Shown piece after piece: positions 27,254 through 35,924 of a DNA stretch of 64,000 nt (positions within the stretch are counted from its first letter, which is position 1; each line of letters starts with the position of its first letter). The DNA lies in contig JAKSHY010000017.1 in NCBI GenBank assembly GCA_024399135.1, forward strand, positions 1-64,000. The letters are read 5' to 3'. Origin of the DNA: Lachnospiraceae bacterium. GTDB taxonomy: Bacteria > Bacillota > Clostridia > Lachnospirales > Lachnospiraceae. The notes under the pieces are model-generated. The model ran no database searches, had not been told where the DNA came from, and saw only the letters and a program-made list of their open reading frames with translations. Both the position numbers and the translations under genes were made by a program.

Positions 27254-27787
27254 ATGAAGAGGATATATATGATTTTGTTGGCACTATTTTGTGCCTTTGG
27301 ATGTTGTAACGCTCAACTGATCCATACGAAGGGAAAGATGGGTATCGGATTCCGTGCAGGAGTAGGAACCCGTGCGTTCCAGGGATGGAAGGGATATAAC
27401 CTCGGATTGTTCTACAATTACTACACGAGCAACCAATTAGGTCTATTGATCGAGGTGGATCGTGAGAAGATGGAGTTCGAGCATAGTGAGTTCACTAACC
27501 AGTTCCTACTTGGTGTAGGATGTGAGTATGCGGTATGGAAACCCACCAAATGGCTCTATATGAACCTTAGTTTGTCGGGCAACTTCGGATATGATGATTG
27601 GCAATGCACCATAATGGATAGGGAGGAGAAGCATTTGATCGGAGGATTAAACGGAGGATTCGGATTTGAAGCCTACCCATGGCATTTCCTCTCGTTCGTG
27701 CTGAAGGCCAGACAGTTTGCCCTGTTTGGTAAGGGTGAGAACTATCTGAAGCCTGATTTCTCTTTGGGAGTTAAGGTCAATTGGTAA
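27254..27787 (+). CDS. traO: TraO, outer-membrane beta-barrel-like protein
   Basis: 177 residues. Signal peptide (~1-20, ending CCNA), then alternating beta strands with many aromatic residues (GFRAGVGTRAFQGWKGYNLGLFYNYYTSNQLGLLIEVDREKMEF ... FLGVGCEYAV ... YPWHFLSFVLKARQF ... LGVKVNW), the pattern of Bacteroidetes TraO. Last recognised tra gene of this operon; the next start follows after 11 bp. Confidence 0.82.
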   Translation: MKRIYMILLALFCAFGCCNAQLIHTKGKMGIGFRAGVGTRAFQGWKGYNLGLFYNYYTSNQLGLLIEVDREKMEFEHSEFTNQFLLGVGCEYAVWKPTKWLYMNLSLSGNFGYDDWQCTIMDREEKHLIGGLNGGFGFEAYPWHFLSFVLKARQFALFGKGENYLKPDFSLGVKVNW

Positions 27788-27798
27788 AGACAAGAGCG

Positions 27799-28695
27799 AT
27801 GAAAGAAGAACAGAAAAACGAGTTTCTATCCGTATACAGGGAGTTCTCCAAGTTGGGAATAAAGGATCAGGTGGATTTCATGAAATTCCATCTATACTCC
27901 ATTATCACGCATTCCACAGCGATTGAGGGCTCCACGATAACGGAAAACGAGAACATGAGGCTATTTGAGAATGGTAATGTGGAAGGTGCCCATAATATAG
28001 CTGAATACTTTATGAACATAGATTTAAAGAATGCGTATATGAGAAGCCAGTGTATCGTAAAGAATCATCCTGATATAACGGAATCCATACTGCGTGAACT
28101 TTCGGGGCTTGTCATGAGGAACACCGGCTCTACATACTATACTGCTATGGGCGAGTTCTCGTCATCGGAAGGGGACTACAGGAAAGTCAATGTAAGGGCT
28201 GGTCTATACGGCCCATCCTATATGGGCTACGAAAAAATCCCATATAAGATGAAACAGTTCTGTGAATGGTTGAATGCAGGAAGGAAGTCGTTAGACAGGA
28301 AAGACGTGTTGAGGGTATACGAATTGAGTTTTGACGCGCATTACAATCTTGTGACGATACATCCGTGGGTTGACGGAAATGGAAGGATGTCCCGCCTTCT
28401 GATGAATTACATCCAAATGGAGAACGAGGTTTTGCCCGTAAAGGTCACAAAGTCACAGAAAGAGGAGTATATCCGGGCACTGAACAACACCCGCGAAGCG
28501 GAAGACCTCAACATTTTCAGGGATTTCATGTTTTCTATCCATATCAATAACATGAGGGAGGATATTGTTTCGTTTAAAAATAACGAAAGAGAGAAAACTG
28601 AACCGAAACTGTTATTTGGGGATAATACGGGAAAAAAGCCTATGGATTTTTCAAGAGAAGAGGGAAAGAAGGTAATCTCGAAGAAGTTACGATAA
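27799..28695 (+). CDS. Fic-family AMP-transferase-like protein
   Basis: 298 residues from ATG 27799 (an in-frame TTG at 27781 would overlap traO). Complete Fic motif HPWVDGNGRMSR with catalytic His188. An N-terminal inhibitory-helix motif STAIEG (residues 39-44, [ST]xxxE[GN]) marks a self-inhibited class II Fic enzyme. The family transfers AMP or other NMP groups to protein side chains. Placed directly after traO, so probably cotranscribed; it may be a toxin-like maintenance factor or a modifier of host proteins during transfer. Target unknown. Confidence 0.85.
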   Translation: MKEEQKNEFLSVYREFSKLGIKDQVDFMKFHLYSIITHSTAIEGSTITENENMRLFENGNVEGAHNIAEYFMNIDLKNAYMRSQCIVKNHPDITESILRELSGLVMRNTGSTYYTAMGEFSSSEGDYRKVNVRAGLYGPSYMGYEKIPYKMKQFCEWLNAGRKSLDRKDVLRVYELSFDAHYNLVTIHPWVDGNGRMSRLLMNYIQMENEVLPVKVTKSQKEEYIRALNNTREAEDLNIFRDFMFSIHINNMREDIVSFKNNEREKTEPKLLFGDNTGKKPMDFSREEGKKVISKKLR

Positions 28696-28834
28696 TAAAA
28701 GGATTTTATCGAGATTTGCGCCAAAGTATGCGGACAGGGGAATCACGAAAATTAACAACGTGAAATTCACAATCGTAAGCTGATTAGTTATGGATATTGC
28801 ATAAAAAAACAAGCAATAGACGCAAAATAATATA
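28696..28834. other. Short intergenic stretch before hipBA
   Basis: 139 bp between the fic gene and the hipB operator. No ORF of note and no strong hairpin seen; AT-rich. Confidence 0.5.
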
Positions 28835-28872
28835 ATATTGTTTGAAATTTTAGACAATATCATATATATTTG
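28835..28872 (+). promoter_or_regulatory. hipBA promoter with overlapping inverted-repeat operator
   Basis: TTTG (28841-28844), 20-bp spacer, TATATTTG (28865-28872). The inverted repeat ATATTGT-N12-ACAATAT (28835-28860) covers the -33 box and spacer, consistent with HipB-type autorepression. Confidence 0.7.
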
Positions 28873-28895
28873 TAATAACTAAATTTGATTAGAAT

Positions 28896-29231
28896 ATGGC
28901 AGCGATAAATGATTTTATGACTAATAAGTCAATACTGGAGAACCTTGGTGTATGTTTCAAGAACATGCGCCTTAATTCCCGATATAGTCAAAGGGAATTG
29001 GCGGAGAGGACAGGCCTTTCAAGGTCCACGATATCGGCGATAGAGAACGGGAAGGCTGTGACCACAGATGCGTTAGTCAGCATTTTGAGACACACAGGGC
29101 ATTTGGATCTCTTAAATCCGTTCGAGGAAATGAACCTCACCATTCAATCAAGTCCGGTGATGATATACCATAACCAGGACAAACACTCATTACCGCAGAG
29201 GATTAGGAACGTAAACAAACTAAAGAAATGA
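28896..29231 (+). CDS. hipB: HipB-like XRE-family antitoxin/repressor
   Basis: 111 residues with a helix-turn-helix at ~20-72 (LGVCFKNMRLNSRYSQRELAERTGLSRSTISAIENGKAVTTDALVSILRHTGHLDLL), the classical XRE pattern of HipB. Overlaps hipA by ATGA (29228-29231). Expected to bind the inverted repeat covering its promoter and to neutralise HipA. Confidence 0.85.
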   Translation: MAAINDFMTNKSILENLGVCFKNMRLNSRYSQRELAERTGLSRSTISAIENGKAVTTDALVSILRHTGHLDLLNPFEEMNLTIQSSPVMIYHNQDKHSLPQRIRNVNKLKK

Positions 29232-30631
29232 AAGAGACTGCACTGGTAAAGATATGGGATAAGACGGTAGGTTACGTTTCAAAAACCGGCGACAACCTAA
29301 TTGCCTTTCAGTATGATCCCATGTTTGTTAGAAGCGGCATCCAATTGTCGCCAATCAAAGTCCCGTTAAGCAATAAAGTATATAGTTTCGCAAGGCTAAA
29401 CGAGGATACATTCAAAGGGCTTCCTGGTTTTATTGCGGATGCCCTACCCGACAGTTTTGGTACGTCCGTATTAAACCAATGGCTGATAAGTCAGGGTCGG
29501 CCAGCGGATACTTACACTGTCATAGAAAGGCTACTATTTCAAGGCAAGCGTGCGATGGGTGCACTGGAGTTTGAACCCCACTGGAATGAAATCAAGGAAA
29601 GGAAGGAACGGATCATAATGGAGAACCTGGTGCAGGCTGCCGCGGAAATCATGACACGTAAGTCATGCTTGCATACAAGCATGGACGAAAAGGAGAGTGC
29701 TCTAGATATGATTCTCAGAGTGGGAACGTCTGCCGGCGGAGCACGTCCAAAGGCAATCGTGGCGTACAATAAGGATACACGCGAGTTAGTTTCTGGTGTC
29801 ACACCCGCACCGGAAGGATTTGAACAGTACTTGCTAAAATTGGATGTGAAAATCGACAAGGAAAATAATCTGAGGAGTGATTCATCCCACTATTGTCGTC
29901 TTGAACATTCCTATTACAAAATGGCTCTTGATTGTGGAGTCGAAATGGAAGAGTGCCTATTGGTGGATAGCGGGCAAAGGTCCCATTTTATGACCAAGCG
30001 ATTTGACAGAGTGAAGGAAAACGGGAAAGAGGAAAAAGTACACATGGTGTCACTAACGGGTATGGGACATTATGATTTTAACACGCCAAGGGAATGCTCC
30101 TATGAAATGATGTTCGCTATCATGCGTGGACTTAGGTTACCTGCGCATGACATGGAGCAGGCATTCCGCAGAATGGTGTTTAATGTGGTCGCCTGCAATA
30201 ACGATGACCATCCAAAGAATTTCTCCTTTTTGCTTGATAAGGGCTCACAGTCATGGCGCTTCTCCCCCGCATACGATATTACGTTCGCACACAAGGCCGG
30301 CAATTTCTATATCGGTCATCATCAGATGGGAATTTGCGGGAAATGCGATTCGGAACTGATAACAGGAAAAGAGTTGGTGGAGCTGGGGAAAGAGCAGGGA
30401 GTGAGGAAAGCGGCCAACATCGTGAACGAGATTGTGGACGTTGTAAGCCACAGCGAAAAGTATATGGATAGCAGGATTCCTCAGGAGGTTGTAGATCGTA
30501 TCAAAGGAGAAATAGCCGTAGCCTGCAAAGGCAAACATGTAAAGAAACATATCGCCCTCGACTTCTCGGAAGGAGAGAATCAGAATTTGACGAATGAGAA
30601 TGTGGTGAAATGCCAGAGGCGTAAGTTGTAA
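29228..30631 (+). CDS. hipA: HipA-family serine/threonine kinase toxin
   Basis: 467 residues, full HipA length. N-terminal HipA_N subdomain (AFQYDPMFVRSGIQLSPIKVPL ... GLPGFIADALPDSFG) and C-terminal kinase domain with catalytic loop NDDHPKNF (N325-H328) and 'WRFSPAYDITF'. The family phosphorylates translation factors such as glutamyl-tRNA synthetase and induces growth arrest. Forms a two-gene toxin-antitoxin operon with hipB; on a plasmid this would favour stable maintenance. Confidence 0.88.
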   Translation: MKETALVKIWDKTVGYVSKTGDNLIAFQYDPMFVRSGIQLSPIKVPLSNKVYSFARLNEDTFKGLPGFIADALPDSFGTSVLNQWLISQGRPADTYTVIERLLFQGKRAMGALEFEPHWNEIKERKERIIMENLVQAAAEIMTRKSCLHTSMDEKESALDMILRVGTSAGGARPKAIVAYNKDTRELVSGVTPAPEGFEQYLLKLDVKIDKENNLRSDSSHYCRLEHSYYKMALDCGVEMEECLLVDSGQRSHFMTKRFDRVKENGKEEKVHMVSLTGMGHYDFNTPRECSYEMMFAIMRGLRLPAHDMEQAFRRMVFNVVACNNDDHPKNFSFLLDKGSQSWRFSPAYDITFAHKAGNFYIGHHQMGICGKCDSELITGKELVELGKEQGVRKAANIVNEIVDVVSHSEKYMDSRIPQEVVDRIKGEIAVACKGKHVKKHIALDFSEGENQNLTNENVVKCQRRKL

Positions 30632-30671
30632 AAATACTTCGATTACATCTGTCATTAAAATATCAGTGATT

Positions 30672-33368
30672 ATGAAAGTAGTATTAGCGGAGAAGCCGTC
30701 AGTTGGCAAGGCGATAGCCGCCGTATTGGGAGCGAAAGCGTCCAAGGACGGATATATGGAGGGGAACGGATATGTGGTTACATGGGCGTTCGGTCACTTG
30801 GTGGGATTAGCGGAGCCTGACCACTATCTTGGACATAAGGAATGGAGGAAGGAAGATCTTCCGATTGTTCCCGAAGAGTTTGTCTATGTTCCGCAACTCT
30901 CCGATCCTGGCATCAAGAAGCAATACAACACGATCAAGCGTTTGTTCTGTGCGAGTGAAACGGAATGTGTTATCTGCGCGACCGATGCTGGACGCGAGGG
31001 AGAGGCGATATTCCGTTACATATACGATAGCTTCGATTGCCGTAAACCGGTAAAGAGGTTATGGGTGTCCTCCTTGACGGAGAAGGCCATCAAGGATGGT
31101 TTCAATGACCTCAAAGACGGTGCGGACTACGACAACCTATATGACAGCGCAAAGGCGAGAGGCGAAGCCGATTGGCTTGTTGGCGACAATGCGACAAGGG
31201 CACTTACTTTAGCGGTCGGCAATCATGGGCAGGTCTATTCGGTTGGAAGGGTGCAGACACCTACTCTTGGTATGGTGTGCAAGAGGTTCTTGGAGAACAA
31301 GAATTTCGTACCAGTTCCATACTATGTGGTGAAGTTGGACTTACAGTCTAATGACAGTAAGTCTTTTGTCGGATTGTATGGAACGCAGTGCAAGGATAGG
31401 GAGAGTGCGGATGCTTTCATGGCAAAGATACCCTCCATGCTTGCGATCAAGGACAAGAAACAGGTGGAGGTTAAGGAGAAAGCTCCACTTCCGTATGATA
31501 TTACTTCCATTCAAGCGGATGCGAACCGCAGACACAAATTCAAGGCCCAGAAGACTCTTGACATCGTACAGGCACTATACGAGGGCAAGATGGTGACATA
31601 TCCAAGGACGGGTAGCCGTTATCTTGGAGAAGATATGACCGATGTGGTCGCATCTTCGATCGGCAAACTCGCGGACTTGGGTTACACTCCCAATTTCGGT
31701 GAGTGCGTCAGAGCCATCACAGCGCAGAGTTTGAACAAGTCATGCTTTGACTCGTCCAAACTCACAGATCATCATGCGATCATACCCACATTCGAGAACG
31801 TGACCGACGAAGTGAACGTCTTTCCGTCCGGCAAGACCTTCACCTCGGAGGATAGCAGGAAGATTTACCGTATGATTGCGCAACAAATCGTGATGGCCCT
31901 GATGCCTGTTTGTGTCAAGGACAAGGTGACATACACATTTGAGGAGGTTGACTCCCAACCTCTGACCATATCGGGATCGACGATAAAGAGCATAGGATGG
32001 AGGAAACTGAGCGAAACTTCCGACAAGGAGGAAGGCGAGGAGGAGGAGCAGAAACTGCCCGACATGGAAGTTGGCTCCATTTGTTCGGTATTGAAGAAGG
32101 AGGTGCTGCAGAAGGAGACCAAACGCCCAGCGTTATTGACGGAAGCCACCCTCCTAAAGATGATGGAAAGCGCGGGAAAACTCATTGAGGATGACGCGGA
32201 ATTAAGCAAGGCGATCAAGGATTGCGGAATAGGTACGCCAGCCACAAGGGCGGCGGTCATTGAGAAACTTTTCGCGAGAAAGTACATTGAGAGCGAAAAG
32301 AACTCCTTGAAACCGACCGAAAGCGGTCTGCAACTCTACGAGTTGTTGAAGGATCATTCCATCTGCAATGTGTCCATGACGGGCGAATGGGAGCAGAAGC
32401 TCAACCTTATGGCAGAAGGTAAATTCGCTAAGACATCCTTCGACAGTGAGATTGTGTCATACACGCAGTCGTTGACCAATGATCTGCTCTCCGTGAAGAG
32501 CGGATCAATCGCTTCATCCGTTGAAGCGATTGGTATTTGCCCTATATGCGGTAAGCCGCTTAAATCACATGGTAGTGTGATTTATTGCAGCGGTTGGAGG
32601 AAAGACGATGAGAGCAGTTGCCAATTCAAGCTATTCACGGAGGTGCGTGGCAAGAAATTGACCGACAAGATGGTTAAGGCGTTGCTGTCAGGCAATGCCA
32701 CCGATGTGATCAAGGGATTCAAGAAGAAGGATGGCACTCCTTTCGATGCCGCATTGAAGTTCGACGAAAACTTCAAATTGACCTTCGTTCTTCCTGAGAA
32801 GAAGGAATTGGGCCTCGCTTGCCCAATTTGCGGTAAGATGATGAAGGAGAGCGACAAGTCATACTATTGCAGTGGTTATGGCAAGGAGGAGGGCTCCTGC
32901 AAGTTTGGAATGAGCAAGGAGAAGGGCGGTGTCAAGATCACCCTCCAGATGTTGAAGGAGATCCTTTCATTGGAGCCGACAGGCAAGTCCTACGAATTCA
33001 CGAGCAAGGAGGGAAAGAAGTTCAACGCCAAGTTGAAGTACAAAATTGAGGAGAATAGACTCGACTATTTGTTTGAGGAGCGCAAGCGTGTTGGTTTGGG
33101 CATAAAGTGTCCGAAGTGCGGCGGAGAAATGGTCGAGACCGACAAGGTTTATGTATGCTCAAACAACGACTACAAGAATCCCGATTCTTGCCAATTTAAG
33201 TGTTGGAAAGTCATATCGGGAAGGAACATCACCGTCAAGGAACTTACCAAGCTCGTCACGGACGGAGCGACGGGGAAATTGGACGGATTCAAGAATAAGG
33301 CGAACAAGACATATTCCGCAAGGCTGGAAGTCAAGGGTAATGAGGTGAGATTGGAATTTGATAAATAG
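30672..33368 (+). CDS. topB: DNA topoisomerase III (type IA) with C-terminal zinc-ribbon repeats
   Basis: 898 residues from ATG 30672 (a GTG two codons upstream is possible). TOPRIM motif 'CATDAGREGEAIFRY' and catalytic Tyr310 in 'VTYPRTGSRYL'. After ~610 the protein carries three zinc-ribbon units (CPICGKPL..., CPICGKMM..., CPKCGGEM...), each followed by a ~55-residue 'GFKKKDGTPFDAALKF'-type beta module. Plasmid TopB relaxes or decatenates single-stranded-region DNA and is common on large conjugative elements. The protease gene starts 7 bp downstream. Confidence 0.92.
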   Translation: MKVVLAEKPSVGKAIAAVLGAKASKDGYMEGNGYVVTWAFGHLVGLAEPDHYLGHKEWRKEDLPIVPEEFVYVPQLSDPGIKKQYNTIKRLFCASETECVICATDAGREGEAIFRYIYDSFDCRKPVKRLWVSSLTEKAIKDGFNDLKDGADYDNLYDSAKARGEADWLVGDNATRALTLAVGNHGQVYSVGRVQTPTLGMVCKRFLENKNFVPVPYYVVKLDLQSNDSKSFVGLYGTQCKDRESADAFMAKIPSMLAIKDKKQVEVKEKAPLPYDITSIQADANRRHKFKAQKTLDIVQALYEGKMVTYPRTGSRYLGEDMTDVVASSIGKLADLGYTPNFGECVRAITAQSLNKSCFDSSKLTDHHAIIPTFENVTDEVNVFPSGKTFTSEDSRKIYRMIAQQIVMALMPVCVKDKVTYTFEEVDSQPLTISGSTIKSIGWRKLSETSDKEEGEEEEQKLPDMEVGSICSVLKKEVLQKETKRPALLTEATLLKMMESAGKLIEDDAELSKAIKDCGIGTPATRAAVIEKLFARKYIESEKNSLKPTESGLQLYELLKDHSICNVSMTGEWEQKLNLMAEGKFAKTSFDSEIVSYTQSLTNDLLSVKSGSIASSVEAIGICPICGKPLKSHGSVIYCSGWRKDDESSCQFKLFTEVRGKKLTDKMVKALLSGNATDVIKGFKKKDGTPFDAALKFDENFKLTFVLPEKKELGLACPICGKMMKESDKSYYCSGYGKEEGSCKFGMSKEKGGVKITLQMLKEILSLEPTGKSYEFTSKEGKKFNAKLKYKIEENRLDYLFEERKRVGLGIKCPKCGGEMVETDKVYVCSNNDYKNPDSCQFKCWKVISGRNITVKELTKLVTDGATGKLDGFKNKANKTYSARLEVKGNEVRLEFDK

Positions 33369-33375
33369 AAATCAG

Positions 33376-34152
33376 ATGAGTTTATTAGAGTATTTTTGGT
33401 TGGCCTCTCATCAATTGGCAGTATTTGATGGAGATGAAATTGAAGGATGGGGTAGCGGATTTATACTAAAATATAAAGAGAGAATTTTTTTCATAACATG
33501 TGATCATGTGATTCATTTGCTTGATGATTATGCAAATGGAGAAAGAGCAAATTACGATTTCACACCATATATAATTACAAATTATAGTAAAGAAAGTGAT
33601 GAAATAAATACATGTTTTATGCCAATCGGTCGTTTTAATTATTTCGATAAGAAAGACTTTAAAATTCCTGAATTGACAGATTTAGTAGATGTCGCATTTG
33701 CAGAGATGAAAATGACATTGGAGGCTCCTATTTGGTCACATGCTTTACATGATTATGATGGAAAAAAGATAGTTGAAGAAAAGAAAAATAAAATTATCAT
33801 TGAAGAAGACAAAATATCAGAAGTTTCAAAGGATAAGACTTACGTTTTAACTGGAAGTGTTGAAAATCAACTTGTAGATGGGATAAGGATAGATAGGAAG
33901 AACAAATTCGTACAGGATATAAAATATGAAGGAGGAAGTCACTTTGGTTATATAGAATTAAAAACACCGGAACCAACTTCAAAGAAAGAATGGGAGGGAT
34001 TGAGTGGATCTCCTGTTTTCAGTGAGGATGGAAAATTAGTTGGAATGTTAAACGAAGTGGTCGAAGGTGAAAATACGATACATATCACTCCCATAGGTAA
34101 AATCACGAAATTCATTGATTATGTGATTGCGACAGAAGATAACCGAGGCTAA
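33376..34152 (+). CDS. Trypsin-like serine protease, cytoplasmic
   Basis: 258 residues from ATG 33376 (TTG at 33358 would overlap topB). Chymotrypsin-fold triad is visible: His44 in 'FFITCDHVIH', Asp105 in 'DLVDVAFAEM', Ser212 in 'EGLSGSPVF', with oxyanion glycines. No signal peptide or membrane helix, so it probably acts in the cytoplasm. Much more AT-rich than topB, suggesting separate acquisition. It stands alone without an obvious sensor domain; stand-alone trypsin-like proteins occur in bacterial defence and regulation, but no function can be assigned. Confidence 0.8.
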   Translation: MSLLEYFWLASHQLAVFDGDEIEGWGSGFILKYKERIFFITCDHVIHLLDDYANGERANYDFTPYIITNYSKESDEINTCFMPIGRFNYFDKKDFKIPELTDLVDVAFAEMKMTLEAPIWSHALHDYDGKKIVEEKKNKIIIEEDKISEVSKDKTYVLTGSVENQLVDGIRIDRKNKFVQDIKYEGGSHFGYIELKTPEPTSKKEWEGLSGSPVFSEDGKLVGMLNEVVEGENTIHITPIGKITKFIDYVIATEDNRG

Positions 34153-34165
34153 TGCCCCGGTTATC
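34138..34165. terminator. Terminator at end of protease gene
   Basis: GATAACCG / CGGTTATC stem overlapping the protease stop codon, followed by TTGTTT. Also serves the convergent minus-strand gene at 34170. Confidence 0.75.
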
Positions 34166-34169
34166 TTGT

Positions 34170-34394
34170 TTATGCGATGTAGTGTAGCGTTTCTTGTAGC
34201 GTATTGTTCCTATAATCGTAGGACACGACAGCAATGCACTGATCGAGTTGTATTAAAAGGTCATGGAACCTTTCCTTGATCTTGTCCGCGAGGATGATCG
34301 CATTGTCCAACGAAGTGGTTTTGGAGAGACGCTTGACCTTTGGTACTCCAGGATCGAACTCTGTGACGATGATGTTGTAAATTGTATTTTTCAT
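34170..34394 (-). CDS. Hypothetical protein, second gene of C2 operon
   Basis: 74 residues, no recognised domain; alternating beta strand/helix pattern (YNIIVTEFDPGVPKVKRLSKTTSLDNAIILADKIKERFHDLL), so a small folded protein. Downstream of an SSB paralogue, separated by a GAAA-loop hairpin. Confidence 0.6.
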   Translation of the reverse strand: MKNTIYNIIVTEFDPGVPKVKRLSKTTSLDNAIILADKIKERFHDLLIQLDQCIAVVSYDYRNNTLQETLHYIA

Positions 34395-34410
34395 AACACG
34401 AAAGAAAAAT

Positions 34411-34432
34411 GGAAAGCCCTTTCGGGCCTTCC
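34411..34432 (-). other. Intercistronic GAAA hairpin
   Basis: Minus-strand RNA GGAAGGCCC-GAAA-GGGCUUUCC with a G-U pair; between ssb and the 34170 gene. Confidence 0.65.
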
Positions 34433-34443
34433 GAGTTAGACGA

Positions 34444-34791
34444 TTATTTCTTTGGTTCAGCCTCCTTGAGGAGGGTGATCTTGGTCGCTTGGAAAGTGAC
34501 TTGATTGCGGTTCTCGTTGGTTTTCCTGTCAGTCCACTCTTGCGGTTTGAGGAAGCCCTCCACTAAGACAAGGTTGCCCTTTTTGAGAATACCGAAGGTC
34601 TTCTCCGCATCGTCAGCCTTGCACCAAGTCTCGACATTCATAAGAGCCGATGAGCGTACCTTGTCATCACCCTTGCCTGTGGTGCGTGCGATCGAGAGGG
34701 CGAAGTGGCATACATGAGCCTTACCTACGACACAAGGGTTAGATACTGCGACGAAACCTGAAATCTGAAAGTTGTTTTGAATCTTTTCCAT
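34444..34791 (-). CDS. ssb: Single-stranded DNA-binding protein paralogue
   Basis: 115 residues with OB-fold SSB pattern (FQISGFVAVSNPCVVGKAHVCHFALSIARTTGKG ... MNVETWCK ... LKKGNLVLVEGFLKPQEWTDRKTNENRNQVTFQATKITLL). No acidic SSB tail; ends in a short charged stretch. More diverged than the 14598 and 47385 copies. Start codon directly abuts module C2. Confidence 0.82.
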   Translation of the reverse strand: MEKIQNNFQISGFVAVSNPCVVGKAHVCHFALSIARTTGKGDDKVRSSALMNVETWCKADDAEKTFGILKKGNLVLVEGFLKPQEWTDRKTNENRNQVTFQATKITLLKEAEPKK

Positions 34792-35018
34792 TTTTATAAA
34801 TATTTAGAAGTTAAACAATCAATTTTTACATTGCCATTAAAGGTTAGCTGGGGGATGGCAGGCAAAGAGAATGGCGGAAATACTCTTTTAATCGAAGACA
34901 AAAAGGAAGATTTCCGTCAAGAGCCTATTTGCAGGCGATAGCGAACCATTCAACCGCTATCTACCTTCGCGATGGAAAAATAATTGTGCGTTGACTTCGC
35001 CCGGAATATTTCAATGGG
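34792..35018 (-). promoter_or_regulatory. Leader/promoter module copy C2
   Basis: Same box order as the other copies. The hairpin is the 19-nt form UUUUUGUC-UUC-GAUUAAAA, and the upper region pairs GATAGC with GCTATC (6 bp). The following -7-like box reads TATTTCCG. Confidence 0.8.
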
Positions 35019-35328
35019 AAAGGCCGAAGGGGAACAACGGATGGATAAGGTTAGCGGTATCTCCATAGTAGGTAAGGGATGACGAATGTGTCACGGAGTC
35101 GTTCGCCCAGCACCGAGGGATGATGACATGGCCATTGGCGTTAACGGTCGTAGTGGCAAGGCATGGATATGTGGATATGATCCATCCACAAAGGCAACAA
35201 TGGTGGAGGAGCGTTAGGGAGGGGAAGAGTGGGGGGAATTCCAACGGAGCAGTCCATGCCATGTGAGCGTAGTCCTCATAGGGCAAAAGTAAATGATCGT
35301 TCGGAAGGGCATAAAGAAAGGGATTGTG
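35019..35328. other. GC-rich non-coding stretch with GGGAGGGGAAGAG motif
   Basis: No gene supported. Contains GTTAGGGAGGGGAAGAGTGGGG (35213-35234, motif shared with other loci) and a small inverted repeat around TGGATATGATCCATCCA (35165-35187). Confidence 0.5.
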
Positions 35329-35336
35329 TATATTTG
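35329..35336 (+). promoter_or_regulatory. -7 box of membrane-protein gene
   Basis: TATATTTG, 16 bp before the ATG at 35353. It lies inside the longer in-frame ORF from 35293 and so fixes the start at 35353. Confidence 0.65.
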
Positions 35337-35352
35337 CGAAAACTATTTCAAT

Positions 35353-35883
35353 ATGAGCGAGAAAGAAAATGAAGAAAAAGAGTCCAAGAAGAAGGATGAG
35401 GTTGGTTGTATAACAATCATATCATGGATTTTTTTTGGAATATTGATCATCTATTTAATTCTGAAACATTTTTTCCCGGAGATAGATTGGGATGCCATTT
35501 ACAATCCAATATCAAAGATAGATTTTGCTTTTTCTTTCATAACTAATACACTGGGGGCGTTGTTTGACAAATATTTGTCATATTATTTTAGCATTGTGAT
35601 GAGTATATTTTTTATAGTAATTTACATTTCGGCGCCATTTGTTATGGCAATCAAGTTCTCAAAATATAGGATTAAGAAATGGAAGATTTTTTTATGGTTA
35701 ATAGTGTCAATTGGCGTTTATGCGGTAACGGAATTTTTATTATATAAATATGAAATGCTAACACTAATAGGTGTATTATTTAGCACAATGTTTGCGGGAT
35801 GTTTATGCTTATCGCTTACGCGATTAGATAAAAGGATGTACGCTTTAATGTTATCAAAAGACAAAAAAAAGAGCAAAGACTGA
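35353..35883 (+). CDS. Small multi-pass membrane protein of unknown function
   Basis: 176 residues from ATG 35353. A charged N-terminus (SEKENEEKESKKKDE) precedes about four hydrophobic helices (around 20-40, 55-75, 80-105 and 115-160), with a lysine-rich C-terminus. The only clear plus-strand gene in this minus-strand region, with its own promoter and terminator and strongly AT-rich, so probably an independent insertion. Could be an exclusion or abortive-type membrane protein; nothing in the sequence decides this. Confidence 0.65.
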   Translation: MSEKENEEKESKKKDEVGCITIISWIFFGILIIYLILKHFFPEIDWDAIYNPISKIDFAFSFITNTLGALFDKYLSYYFSIVMSIFFIVIYISAPFVMAIKFSKYRIKKWKIFLWLIVSIGVYAVTEFLLYKYEMLTLIGVLFSTMFAGCLCLSLTRLDKRMYALMLSKDKKKSKD

Positions 35884-35900
35884 ATTAACAATCTTTGCTC
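35871..35900. terminator. Terminator of membrane-protein gene
   Basis: GAGCAAAGA / TCTTTGCTC stem spanning the stop codon, located between convergent genes. Confidence 0.75.
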
Positions 35901-35924
35901 TACGCAACCGAGAAGGAGTCCTAC

